Shown piece after piece: positions 53,378-63,486 of a DNA stretch of 64,000 bases. Source of the stretch: Hymenopellis radicata (Eukaryota; Basidiomycota; Agaricomycetes; Agaricales; Physalacriaceae); the NCBI GenBank assembly GCA_015501595.1, contig JADNRX010000017.1:310001-374000 (forward strand). The letters are read 5' to 3'. The notes beneath the pieces are model-generated. The model ran no database searches. It was given only the letters and a program-made list of their open reading frames with translations, and was not told the origin of the DNA. Positions within the stretch are counted from its first letter, which is position 1. Each line of letters opens with the position of its first letter. Position numbers and translations under genes: made by a program.

Positions 53378-55590
53378 GGATCCGCAGTTAATCAGTGTGG
53401 TATCCCCCTTCCTTCGACTGAATTCATAAGACTGTTGGCCTCTTCTCTTGCTGGTACATTTTCCAACTTGCGTCTGATCAAGCGCGTTAAGTAGTGCTGC
53501 ACGTCGTTCTGTAGACGACGTTAGGAAACCAGAACACTCACCGGTCTGCAGCAGTGGCCTCAATGATCAGGCGCTGGAGTCGTTGAATTTTCCTCCTTCA
53601 AGCAAGCAAGAATTCGCGCTTGGTGCAAGTCTTCTTCCTCATACTTCCCGGTGGTCGTGGACGGAAGATAAAACCCGACCGGTTCGATAGACGACAGCGG
53701 TCTTCTCCGAATCCAACAGAGCCACGTCTTTGCTATTTCCTGCATTGTCAAGAAGTTGTTCGGTGAGGAATTTGGAACTTGAACATAAACTCTAACCTTG
53801 TGGGTCCCAAATGCCAGCCCGCCGATGAACGGTACAGTGACTACAAGCTCGATATCAAAGAGTCTTCAGAGCGGAACATAGGGCAGCTTACCCAAGAGGA
53901 TATTATAGATGGGACCGGTATCTGTCCTGGTCAAAATAATCGTGGCCGAGAGGCTAGATTACCAATCAGCACTTTAAGGCGATCAGTCCAGAGAATTGCT
54001 CACCCGCCAGCGACCCAAATTGCTGCACTGAATATCGCGAAGCGGATAAAAACTGAGAGCCGCAAGTCTCTGTTGGTCGTCCCAATAGATCTGAATACGC
54101 TCCACTGCGTAGCGAGCATGGTGATGATCCAGACTGAACGCGCGACCTGTAAGAGGGGTCGAGAAGGCGATATCTGAAGGCACAAACCTTTGATCCCAAT
54201 CATAGCAAGCAGAACGACGCCGATGAAGCCTGCAGAGAGATCCTCGCTACATGCCAAGGCGTCAGCAAGAGACATTGATGGCTGGTTACTCGACTGACTT
54301 GATCGACTTTTTACCGGCTGTGCAGAACATGTGGAACGCCTCGAAGACTACGTCCTCGGTCCGTGTGATGGTCTAAGGCGAATCGGTTGATCGAAGTGAT
54401 AGCTGGCAATGCGTTGACGTACCATTAACGATATACAGAACATCACAAAGAAGACTGCGCTAGGGAGGTACAGCAACTGTCATCCGTCAGTGAGTAGCAG
54501 GATACCAAGAGCATTGACAGTACAGGTCTTAGCTTACCCGGAAGGCCCATTTAGTGTTTCTTGTTCTGCTGAACAAAGATGTGTAAAGTCCTAGCGCCAT
54601 CTGAGATGCGATGTCAGTTACCCAAAACATGAAGCACCTGCATCACTCACGTCCAACACATAACACAACACTGCCGCAGCGGTTCTTTAAGATATTCAGC
54701 GCTTCATTTATGTCCGATATTAAACCTACGCACGCAGGCGGTCCTAAAGTTTCGTGAGTATTCATCAGATTGCCGTCCACGATTTATGCTACGGAACTCA
54801 CCAGCATAGATGAGCGATGCCTGAAACTGGCACATCCCGAAGGGAGGGTTCTTCTCCAACTGAAATTGATCCGCCGCATTGATGAGATATAGAAGCGGAA
54901 AGACACTAAACGTTATGCACATGGAGTACCATGGCTTGGTGCGGTGGATGTATGGATTCAGCCAGGCGGCGAGGAGAGTGAAGAGCATGACGAGGCTGGA
55001 GAATGTGGCGACCAGATCAAAGGTGATTATGAGGCCGCGTCGAGCCTTGCCGTTGGTCGTATACGAAAGGGCTGGATCCCGCAGGTCTACTGGTACGCTA
55101 TAGGTTCGAGAACTTTAACATTTAGAAAAGGGCTTACCTGCGCTTGAAATGGAAGACATTTTCAAACTCGAGACTGAAAAGCGCCGGCGCTGTCCTGTGT
55201 CCCTAAAATGGAAGAGAAACAGAGGACTCGTAGATGAGCTGAGTATATTCAATCATGATATAATCCATCGTCCTCAGGGCCGAAGGTTGAAACGTTGACA
55301 GAACACTGAACAGGATTCACGACTCCGTTGCGAGATCACCGGTATCCGATGATCTACAATCGAGCTGATAGAATCAACCTGTAGATGGGCAAATGTAGAG
55401 TCGACAGACATCATGACGCCGAACAACTGACCCCATCATGACAGTTGGACTCACTTGCGTTTCACTTCATCATCTTTAAGCGCCCAACGAAGTATCGTCG
55501 TATCAATGAGATGTGAACAATGTTACATGATGAGCGGTAGGTAGTATAGAAAGCCTATGAGAACAGGTTAGTACGCACCGGCGAGGTAAA
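53345..55590. repeat. tandem duplication, unit 1
   Basis: This unit and 56,895-59,235 are direct copies with high identity along a receptor-like gene and its upstream DNA. The shared ends are CTGGCTAGACT...GGCGCCCAGGA on the left and CACTTGCGTTTCACTTCATC...ATGAGATGTGAACAATGTTA on the right. The offset is 3,603-3,612 bases. Confidence 0.85.
53560..55159 (-). CDS. 7-TM GPCR-like membrane protein, copy 1
   Basis: A fungal seven-helix receptor-like protein. MSSISSAQ (55,159) is followed by an intron and LVATFSSLTMLFTLLAAWLN, then RTKPWYSMCITFSVFPLLYL and NPPFGMCQFQASLIYAG. After introns, short helices with AAAVLCYVLD and FFVMFCISL lie near 54,660 and 54,450. The later part has SVFIRFAIFSAAIWVAG and VPFIGGLAFGTHKVRV. 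The cytoplasmic tail QEIAKTWLCWIRRRPLSS ends at TGA 53,560-53,562. Compared with copy 2 it has a +1 and a -1 indel 25 bases apart (about 53,788 and 53,763). They change ~10 residues after helix 7 and then restore the frame. Ligand and pathway are unknown. Confidence 0.7.
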
Positions 55591-55661
55591 TTGTTTGAAA
55601 TGTAAAGCAAAACTTGAAATCTTGAAAATGGAACTATGGAATGCAATAAACAAATACTTAC

Positions 55662-55856
55662 CTGTTGCGATACCATCAAAGAGACACTGCTCTCTCTGTA
55701 CGTGGCCCACAAGCGCGTCGAAGGCGCGTACGTCGCGTACACCATTTCCCATCCGCCATGTTGGAAGTAAGACGTATGGCCCGCGCTGACGGGCCGAAGT
55801 CGATCGCCTTCATGTCCATCATCGATATAACTGCTGTTCGTCGTCGTCGCCGTCAT
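55662..55856 (-). CDS. possible first exon of an unknown gene
   Basis: From ATG 55,856 an exon of ~65 residues (SSYIDDGHEGDRLRPVS, GGWEMVYATYAPSTRLWATY) ends at a good donor GTAAGT near 55,661. I do not recognise the family and can find no clear following exon before the tandem unit. It may be a gene truncated by the duplication. Confidence 0.3.
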
Positions 55857-55920
55857 CTGGCGCAGCTCGCTCGCTCTCCCGCCATTGTCGGCGCGTCCCG
55901 GACAATCATGCCCTCTTGGC

Positions 55921-56400
55921 GTCCATGAGGATTATATTGTCGCCAGTTATCTGACGTTCGAGATGCGGGCCTAGTACCACCAATGTGTCGCCGCTACCCA
56001 GTATTTTCGGTTCAATTCCTGCTCTAAGACTTAGCCCCAGGCCCCTGTACGCGTCTTGAGCGGTGGTCGCGTTCGGACGACTACACAAGGAAGCACCAGT
56101 GTTACAGAAGAATATCACAGATTCGGTATCGGTGACATTCCCCCACATAAGGGCATCTCTGAAAGAGAGTTCGTAGTCGTTCAGAAGTGGCAAATCCGAT
56201 AAGAGCAAGAGAGGTTCCGGAACGGAGTGGTGGGAGGCAAAGGTTTGAACATCTCGTCGAATTTGCCCTCCATGCAATTATGCTCAAAGGCGTAGAGTCT
56301 GTACTTCTTCTTAAGACCAGTGATGATTGGCAGGAAGAAAGAGGTGCGGCTGACTAAGCATAACGTTGGCGCGTAACTGCCGTGACCGATCGTTCCCACA
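55921..56400 (-). pseudogene. N-terminal fragment of the kinase-like gene
   Basis: A copy of the first part of the gene at 49,997, on the other strand: LKKKYRLYAFEHNCMEGKFD, then after a frame change EPLLLLSDLPLLNDYELSFR and DALMWGNVTDTESVIFF. It stops matching after about 56,095 and continues as unrelated sequence to a stop at 55,921. The C-lobe is absent. Confidence 0.65.
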
Positions 56401-56463
56401 ACAAATTTAATCCTTTTCTGAGCAAGATTTAGTCAATTTACGCGTCGGACGCGTCTTCAGAGC

Positions 56464-56890
56464 ATGGGGACCGACGATAGACCTGAAATTAAGCGAAGTC
56501 CCCCGCGATGAAAATCTAACCCAGATCCTGATTCCATTGAGGTGCCCGGACTGGACACCTCTGCCTCTGTCAACGATCAAATGGATCAGATTGAACAGCT
56601 TATTACCCTCAAGTTGCAGGTAGACTTTCTGCCCAAAATCTAGATGATAATACTAGCTGTAAGAGATGGAATATCGATGAAAACTTTCTAAGATACATAA
56701 CGTTCTTGCCAATAGAATCCTACCATCGGACAAGCGTTATGCAGTCGCGACAGAACCTGTTCGTGAAGCTGCACAGGTGGGTATCCGCCAATTCATACTG
56801 ATCCGGTGTACATCTTTCTATAAACAGGCAGCTCAAATTCGGATCCCCACTACAGATGATTATTCGACGGTCAACGAACAGACGTCAGAA
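56464..56890 (+). pseudogene. Ask1-like (DASH complex subunit) pseudogene
   Basis: Fragments match the N-terminal region of Ask1, a DASH/Dam1 kinetochore-microtubule complex subunit. MGTDDRPEIKRSPPR is followed by a TGA where a tryptophan is expected. DPDSIEVPGLDTSASVNDQM and DQIEQLITLKLQ follow, then an intron, NIDENF, and a one-base frame slip into KIHNVLANRILPSDKRYAV. ATEPVREAAQ and, after another intron, FYKQAAQIRIPTTDDYSTV come next. The sequence then runs into the border of tandem unit 2. The nonsense codon, frameshift and loss of the C-terminus show it is dead. A functional gene must be elsewhere. Confidence 0.65.
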
Positions 56891-56894
56891 CTCC

Positions 56895-59235
56895 TGGCTA
56901 GACTTCACGGAACTTGCAGGCGCCCAGGATTGAGGATGCGCAGGTATGCCTCAATCCTTGGATTGAATTCGTAATAAGACTGTTGAATGCTTCTCGCGTT
57001 GTATGGACGGTACACTCTCCGACATGGGCGCCTGAATGTATTTGTTCGAGGGCGTTTAATAGTGCTACATGTCGTCTTCGAGACGACGTTACGAATTTTG
57101 TACAACATAATTTTATGACCTGAACCAGAAGACCCGCCGGTCTGCAGCCGTGGCCTCAACGTTCAACGATTAGGCGCTGGAGTCGTTGAATTTTCCTCCT
57201 TCAAGCAAGCAAGAATTCGCGCTTGGTGCAAGTCTTCTTCCTCATACTTCCCGGTGGTTGTAGACGGAAGATAAAACCCGACCGGTTCGATTGACGACAG
57301 CGGTCTTCTCCGAATCCAACAGAGCCACGTCTTTGCTATTTCCTGCGTTGTCAAGAAAGCTGTTCGGCGAGGAATTTGGAACTTGAACATAACTCTAACC
57401 TTGTGGGTCCCAAATGCAAGCCCGCCGATGAACGGTACAGTGACTACAAGCTCAATATCAATAAGTCTTTCGAGCGGAAAGAAGAGCAGCTTACCCAAGA
57501 GGATATTGTAGATGGGACCGGTATCTGTGCTGGTCAAGATAATCGTGGCCGAGAGGCTAGATTACCGAACGACATCAAGACGACTTCAAGACCATCAGTC
57601 CAGGGAATTGCTCACCCGCCAGCGACCCAAATTGCTGCACTAAATATCGCGAAGCGGATGAAAACCGAGAGCCTCAAGTCTCTGTTGGCGGCTCCAATAG
57701 ATCTGAATACGCTCCAGTGCGTGGCGAGCATAATGATGATCCAGACTGAACGCGCGGCCACTGGTAAGAGCTGGGTTGAAGGCGATATCGGGAGGCACGA
57801 ACTTTTGATCCCAATCATAGCAAGCAGAACGACGCCGATGAAGCCTGCAGAGAGATCCTCGCTTCATGCCAAGGCGTCAGCAAGAGACATTGATGGCTGG
57901 TTACTCGACTGACTTGATCGACTTCTTGCCGGCTGTGCAGAACATGTGGGACGCCTCGAAGACTACGTCCTCGGTCCGTGTGATGGTCTAAGGCGAATCC
58001 GTCGATCGAAGTGAGAGCAGGGCAATGTGTGTTGGCGTACCATGAACGATATACAGAACACTACAAAGAAGACCACACTAGGGATGTATAGCAACTGTCA
58101 TCTATCAGTGAGTAGCAGGATATCAAGAGCAGTACAGGTTTTGGCTTACCCGGAAAGCCCATCTGGTGTTTCTTGTTCTGTTGAACAAAGTCGTGTAAAG
58201 TCCTAGCGCCATCTGAGATGCGATGTCAGCTACTCATATCATGAATCACCTGAATCACTCACGTCCAACACATAGCACAGCACTGCCGCCGCGGTTCTTT
58301 GAGATATTCAGCGCTTCACTTAGGATCGAGTTTCAACCAACGCACGCTGGCGGTCCTATCACGCGAAAAGTAATCGTCAGAACCGCCTAGGTACCGTGTA
58401 AGAAGACTCACCAGCATAAATGAGCGATGCTTGGAACTGGCACATCCCGAACGTCGGGTTCTTCTCGAGCTGGAATTGATCGAAAGCGTTGATGAGGTAG
58501 AATATCGGAAAGACACCAAACGTTATGCACATGGAGTACCACGGCTTAGTGCGATGGATGTATGGATTTAGCCAGGCGGCGAGGAGAATGAAGAGCATAG
58601 TGAGACTTGAGAACGTGGCGACGAGATCGAAGGTGATTATGAGGCCGCGTCGAGCCTTGCCGTTGGTCGTGTACGAAAGGTCTGGGCCTTGCAGGTCTAC
58701 TGGTAAGGTGTAAGCCCTATAACTTGAACATTTAGAGTTGAAGACTTACCTGCGCTTGGAATGGAAGACATTTTAAACTCGAGATTGAAAAGCGCCGGCG
58801 CTGGCGTGTGTCCCTACAAGTGGGAGAGAAAGAGAGGACCCGAAGATAGGCTGAGTATGTTAAATCATGATATGCAGAAACGTCCTCAGGGCCGAAGGTT
58901 GACACTGACAGGAGATTGATACTAGTATCGCGATTCACTCAGTTGCGAGATCACCGATATGGGCAAGTATATCGACAGCATAGTAGAAGATAATCACCTA
59001 CTTCAATGATCATCAAGTTACTGCGACATCATGACAAGACGCCGAACAACTGACCCCATCATGACAGTTGGACTCACTTGCGTTTCACTTCATCTTCTTT
59101 AGGCGCCCAACGAAGTATCGTCGTATCAATGAGATGTGAACAATGTTAGATTATCAGTTGTAGGTAGTATAGAAAGCCTGTGAGAGCAGGTTAGTACGAT
59201 ACTGTCGAGAAAACCGCAGCACACACTTGTTGCTA
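56895..59235. repeat. tandem duplication, unit 2
   Basis: Direct copy of 53,345-55,590. The left border carries a remnant of the 3' end of the phosphotransferase gene (CTGGCTAGACTTCACGGAAC), which shows that unit 1 is the source. An extra ~115 bases near 56,990-57,125 and small indels distinguish it. Confidence 0.85.
57163..58771 (-). CDS. 7-TM GPCR-like membrane protein, copy 2
   Basis: Paralogue of the gene at 53,560-55,159 from the tandem duplication. Start MSSIPSAQ at 58,771; then SSLTMLFILLAAWLNPYIHR, MCITFGVFPIFYLINAFDQF and FGMCQFQASLIYAG. The later exons carry LSVFIRFAIFSAAIWVAG and ELVVTVPFIGGLAFGTHKVR, then VMFKFQIPRRTAFLTTQEIA, in the frame I take as original. The tail ends with TGA at 57,163-57,165. 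About six introns are needed. The differences from copy 1 are spread along the gene, including several in the extracellular parts. Confidence 0.7.
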
Positions 59236-59251
59236 TGCCGACACAGACTCA

Positions 59252-59845
59252 TTAAGCATCCTCCATGATCATGTCTTCGTCCATCCTCATCTCTGCTATC
59301 ATTTTCGTGTCCTTGTCCATGATTATATCCTCGTCTCCATCTTCAACTCTGTCATCATCTTCGTGTTCATCTTCTTCTTCGTCCGTCTCATGACCACGTT
59401 TACCGCCAGGGTTGTAAGTCTTCACGCGAACCTTCCTCCGCTCCCAGGGTGCTTTACCTCTGGACCACCTCAGATCACCCATGGCGTCGGCCAAGCCGCC
59501 AATGTCGACCCAATCCGAGTCCCACACCCACTTGCCGTTGACCTTCTTGGGCGCATGCAGTGGACAGAGCCTATGGAACGAGATAACGTCCAGGAGACCG
59601 GGTTGGTAATTGCGCATGCCATAGTAGCACTCTTCGCAGTAAGTTCGTTTGGCCATCTTCGTAGTGCGCCCATTCCCAGCGTACCAGGAGGGAGTAGTGA
59701 TCTCCCAGGGGAAAAGGTAGACCTTGTCATTTGTGGCGACGGTCTCAGTGCGAGGTTTCTTCGAAGGGGGAGGTCTTTCGCCAGAGTCCTCAGGCGGCGA
59801 GACGGGGATGGCAATAGGCAAGTTCATAGCGGAAGGCTCGGCCAT
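59252..59845 (-). CDS. unknown 197-residue protein with acidic tail
   Basis: A single uninterrupted frame of 197 residues. The N-terminus is Pro-rich with a basic PSKKPR, a possible nuclear signal. The central ~85 residues are conserved-looking: VYLFPWEITTPSWYAGNGR, RTYCEECYYGMRNYQPG, SFHRLCPLHAPKKVNGKW and WDSDWVDIGGLADAMGDLRW. CEEC with a later C and H could bind zinc. The last ~50 residues are almost all Asp, Glu and Met. I do not recognise the family. Lack of introns is unusual here. Confidence 0.65.
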   Translation of the reverse strand: MAEPSAMNLPIAIPVSPPEDSGERPPPSKKPRTETVATNDKVYLFPWEITTPSWYAGNGRTTKMAKRTYCEECYYGMRNYQPGLLDVISFHRLCPLHAPKKVNGKWVWDSDWVDIGGLADAMGDLRWSRGKAPWERRKVRVKTYNPGGKRGHETDEEEDEHEDDDRVEDGDEDIIMDKDTKMIAEMRMDEDMIMEDA

Positions 59846-60154
59846 TATCGTTCTTGAATGAGCGTAGGGCCAAGAATGTGGGCGCTTTTATAGACAGAGC
59901 GAGGAACAATCATTTCGAACAATAGTCCAAGAACAAAAAAGGAAGAAGGCTGGGCAAGTACAGATCGGTCATCGGTCCGGTATGGTGGCAGTGTCCGGCA
60001 AGTTCCGTTCGTTGGTTGCCTTTCAACGTTCAACGTTCAACGTTCAACCACCATCAAGACTTTCATTTACGCGCCACACTCGTTATTTGTCACGTTCTCT
60101 ACAACTCTCCTACACAACCACGCCTATCTGCGCCACATAGCGTGATCTCTACCG
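59846..60154. promoter_or_regulatory. divergent promoter with TTCAACG repeats
   Basis: A 309-base region between diverging starts. Four tandem 7-base units TTCAACG (the last TTCAACC) occupy 60,022-60,049. Confidence 0.45.
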
Positions 60155-60867
60155 ATGACCAACACGCCTATCTTGGCCGCGCGCCACAAAGACACCCACC
60201 AATCGCCCTTTATCAGTGGTGGGTATCCGCACTTATCAGAAATAATAACATTTGACGCGTTTCAGTCCTTTGCATCTCCCTTGTTCTCGTACTTCTCCTC
60301 GTGTTCCTCTATTTCTACCTGACACCCGTAATCCGCGATCCGCGTGTCATTCTGCCGCGGGACACTGAAGCTCAAACGCCCAAGCCAAAGTCCAAATACA
60401 TGTTGAAACCTCTTGAGCTGCCCCTTCCATCGATGGTCCTAAGGCCTCCTTCCGAAGCCTCGCTGCCGCCGCCCGTGTATGCCTCCCGGCCTTCTACACC
60501 CGCCCCAGCGTATTCCTCGCCTCATCTCAGCCCGCGGACAGCGTACGATATCCCACTCAACCAGAGACGCAGCTCGGACTCAGCTGTGCCACCTACCTTG
60601 AGCGAGCGCGACCTTCCCAGACGCAATTCAAGCCCAGGGTCTGCAACCGCTAACTCTCTCAGCCCGACGCCTCTTTTGCGCGTTTCTCCCGGGGCGTGTC
60701 CCGTCGAATTACAGGTCCAAGGTCTTCACGTTCCGTCTCGCGCTCTCGTGTGTAATGGCAATAGTCTTGGAACGAGTGGTCTTGGTTTGGTGCCGAGTAT
60801 CTGGAAGAGGTCGAGTCTTAATGAGTCGGGAAAGGAGAGTAACACGAATGTCGGCAAGCCGTTTTGA
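60155..60867 (+). CDS. small single-pass membrane protein, Pro/Ser-rich
   Basis: Exon 1 at 60,155 encodes MTNTPILAARHKDTHQSPF; an intron GTGGGT...TTTCAG joins LCISLVLVLLLVFLYFYL, one transmembrane helix, followed by TPVIRDPRVILPRD. The rest (~170 residues) is disordered and rich in Pro, Ser and Arg, with many SP sites (YSSPHLSPRTAYD, RRNSSPGSA), and ends VGKPF with TGA at 60,865-60,867. The N-terminus is short and probably faces outside or the ER lumen. Function unknown. The SP sites suggest regulation by proline-directed kinases. Confidence 0.65.
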
Positions 60868-62225
60868 TTGTGAATTGCTGTCCTGTTTGCGATTTCCGTT
60901 TGTTGGTCTCGTTCTGCCTATGATTGGCCTATGAATATCGTTCTACCGGTTTTTCTCATGATCAGTTACGACATTATTCAAGACGGTCTGCTGCCAGAGT
61001 GTGTTATTTTAGGCGACACATTAGTGTGTCACTGGCGCCAAGTATGAGAGCTCTAGATATTCTAAGCGGAGACGGACGACAGAATCAAATCTCTAATGAA
61101 TAGCAATCCGCCGGATCAAGTATGTGGCGCAAGTAAAACGGAGGTTTCTTGCTTTTGATGCACAACCATTTCACGGAGAAACTTCGGGCTGCCTTCAGGA
61201 GATTCTTGGTGAACTACTTCATACACGTGATCGTGTTTATCTCATTAACAACGCCACATCTCGAATCATGCACGGCTGCCTTGAAGGTTCTCGGGGGAGA
61301 AGATAAAATTGGGTTGTATGAGCGCTGTTAATCATGGCGCGTTTTCATCCTCGACTGGTTGTTTGTCACTTCTTGAAGTAATGTGGCGTTCGTCGTCTGG
61401 TACCTCATTCGGCCGAACTTGCGTGATGTTCGTGGTCTGATTACCACACAGGCATGGTACGTGTGTACCATATCTAGCTGCTGCGGCCGACGCTAGGTTG
61501 AATGTGACCTACGTTTGCAACGCGGGGACTTTATTTCCCCTGGGCTTGCCCACACCGAAACGCAGGTGCCGTGTCAGCTGCGATGCTAAGGATAGCTTAA
61601 CTCCAGATGAAGGGCTTTAATACTCCCTGGTAATCTACTCCGACACGTCTGCTGGACCTTCAACTCAGACTGACTTTTCCTCCCGACAGTGGCTGCACTA
61701 AGTCAAACTATTTCGTCATCCGTAGGGCTTCCAACTTATGCCAATGTATAGCGCGTCCTTTAACTTCACGAAACGATACTGGAGTGTGTGGTAATGGCGG
61801 GGTAAGAGAGATCTCTGGATATTCGGTAAAGCCTCGGAGAATTGATCAGTCCTTCGGTCCGCGTCCCTAAAAGCCGGTTCGTTTCCTACCACCAGCTCCT
61901 CCGGCCGGCTAAGCTGCACCACCTTCTAGTGTTGTGGTTCATCCACACACTAGACTGTTTTCGGTCTCCAACCTGGGATACGACTTGTAGAAGTGCTGCA
62001 CAGTGCGCTCACTTTTTCAACAACGACCGGGATCAAACTCAATTTCAGTGCCTTCATAAAAACCTTGGCCCTCATTGAAATGCACCTATATGACACTACA
62101 GATGTCTGCTGACGGCTCTGGTGACTTGATAGGCATCCTTTTACATATATCTTACGCACAGCTTATCGATAAGCAGCCGGATATAAAATTGGGGTCTCTT
62201 CGCAATTCTACCCCCAACCAACGCC
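60868..62225. other. gap of about 1.36 kb, no gene seen
   Basis: Overlapping short frames near 61,120-61,330 on the plus strand have no recognisable motif. The last part should contain the promoter of the dioxygenase gene, with a TATA-like ATATAAAA at about 62,181-62,188. Confidence 0.4.
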
Positions 62226-63486
62226 ATGGCCCCAGTACAATTGGAACCCACTCCTCTTACGCCTACGCTCGACCCTAATGTCAAGTATGGCGATTTCCGC
62301 GACGACCTGGCGCGTCAAGGATGGGCTGTCGTCCCCGGCGTCCTTGCCAAAGACAAGTGCGATGCGTACATCACGAGAATGCACGCGTGGCTCGAGAGCT
62401 TTGGGCTTGGGTACAAGGTAATGCTATAACTGCTCACCTCTGCTCAATATCTAATGCTTCAATAGCGCGAAGACCCGTCGACCTGGGACATGAGCAATCT
62501 CCCCGTCGGTCACAGAGGCGGACTCTTCAACAACTACGGTGTCGCTCACGAGCAGTTTATGTGGGATCTCCGTAGTGAGCCCGAGCTCCTGAAGCCCTTC
62601 GAGATGCTTTGGAACACGGACGAGCTCATGGTCGGCTTCGACGGGTGCAACATCTCTATCCCCGGTCTCGTTAAGCCTGGCGACGCCGCCGGCAAACGAT
62701 GGCCTCATGTAGACCAGAGTCCTCTTCGCAAGCATCTCCACTGCGTCCAAGGAATTATCAACCTCAATGAGAACGGACCTGAAGATGGGGGCCTCATGGT
62801 CTTGAAGGGAAGTAGAGATTATTACACCGAAATCTTCCAGGTTTTCGCAAAGGACAAGCCTGCTGCAGGATGGACTGACGATGATAGTACGTTGCTAGTG
62901 TTTGAGGTTTGACGCTTCGCTCACGAAAGCTATAGCGCACCATTTCACCGACGAGCAAATGGAATGGCTCGAGTCGCGTCCAGGCGCGGAGTGGCACAAA
63001 GTCTGTGCTCACCCCGGTGATCTTATTATGTGGGACTCCCGGTAAGCCTCGTTTCAGTCGCGTGTATCCTATGTTCACGAAGCGTGTTGTAGGGTTTGTC
63101 ATTACGGTACACCACCCACGAGCGGTAACGCACGAATTGCCGCGTGTAAGTGACCATCTTTCTCGTATTGAGCTTCTTCTCATTCTCTGGACTCAGATGT
63201 GTGCTACAAACCCGCGTCGCTCATCACGCCAGAGCTCCTGACGTACAAGTTGAAACTGTTTGAGGATATGTTGAATTCGGTACGCGCTTTTCAATGTTTC
63301 TGCGCGACTCTTTCTAAATAAGACTGCCAGACTCATGATGGAACTCTTCCTCACGCTGTGAGGCGGCCTATTCCTGTACGAGAGGGACACGACGTTGATC
63401 CCGCTTGGCTCGTTCGACAAGTTCCTGATAAGCGCCCTGTCTTGTCTTTCAAGGCTAGGCAGCTTGCAGGCATCGAGGCTTATTGA
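62226..63486 (+). CDS. phytanoyl-CoA dioxygenase (PhyH) family protein
   Basis: A non-haem Fe(II)/2-oxoglutarate oxygenase-type protein. Start MAPVQLEPTPLTPTLDPNVK at 62,226; DDLARQGWAVVPGVL; an intron; REDPSTWDMSNLPVGHRGGL; NNYGVAHEQFMWDLRSEPEL. The metal site begins in RWPHVDQSPLRK (H-x-D). GLMVLKGSRDYYTE follows. After an intron there is HFTDEQMEWLESRP, then HPGDLIMWDSR joined over an intron to VCHYGTPPTSGNARIAA, which supplies the second His and the Arg that binds 2-oxoglutarate. YVCYKPASLITPE and a long C-terminal part end at TGA 63,484-63,486. All three metal ligands and the Arg are present. The substrate is unknown. It lies far from the cluster at 3-37 kb. Confidence 0.88.

Noticed and set aside
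59363..59857. A 164-residue plus-strand frame
   Set aside because: It is antisense to the 197-residue acidic-tailed gene, whose codon pattern and composition look more like a real protein.
61124..61331. Overlapping short plus-strand frames as a gene
   Set aside because: No motif, no splice structure and no partner exon. Too weak to call.
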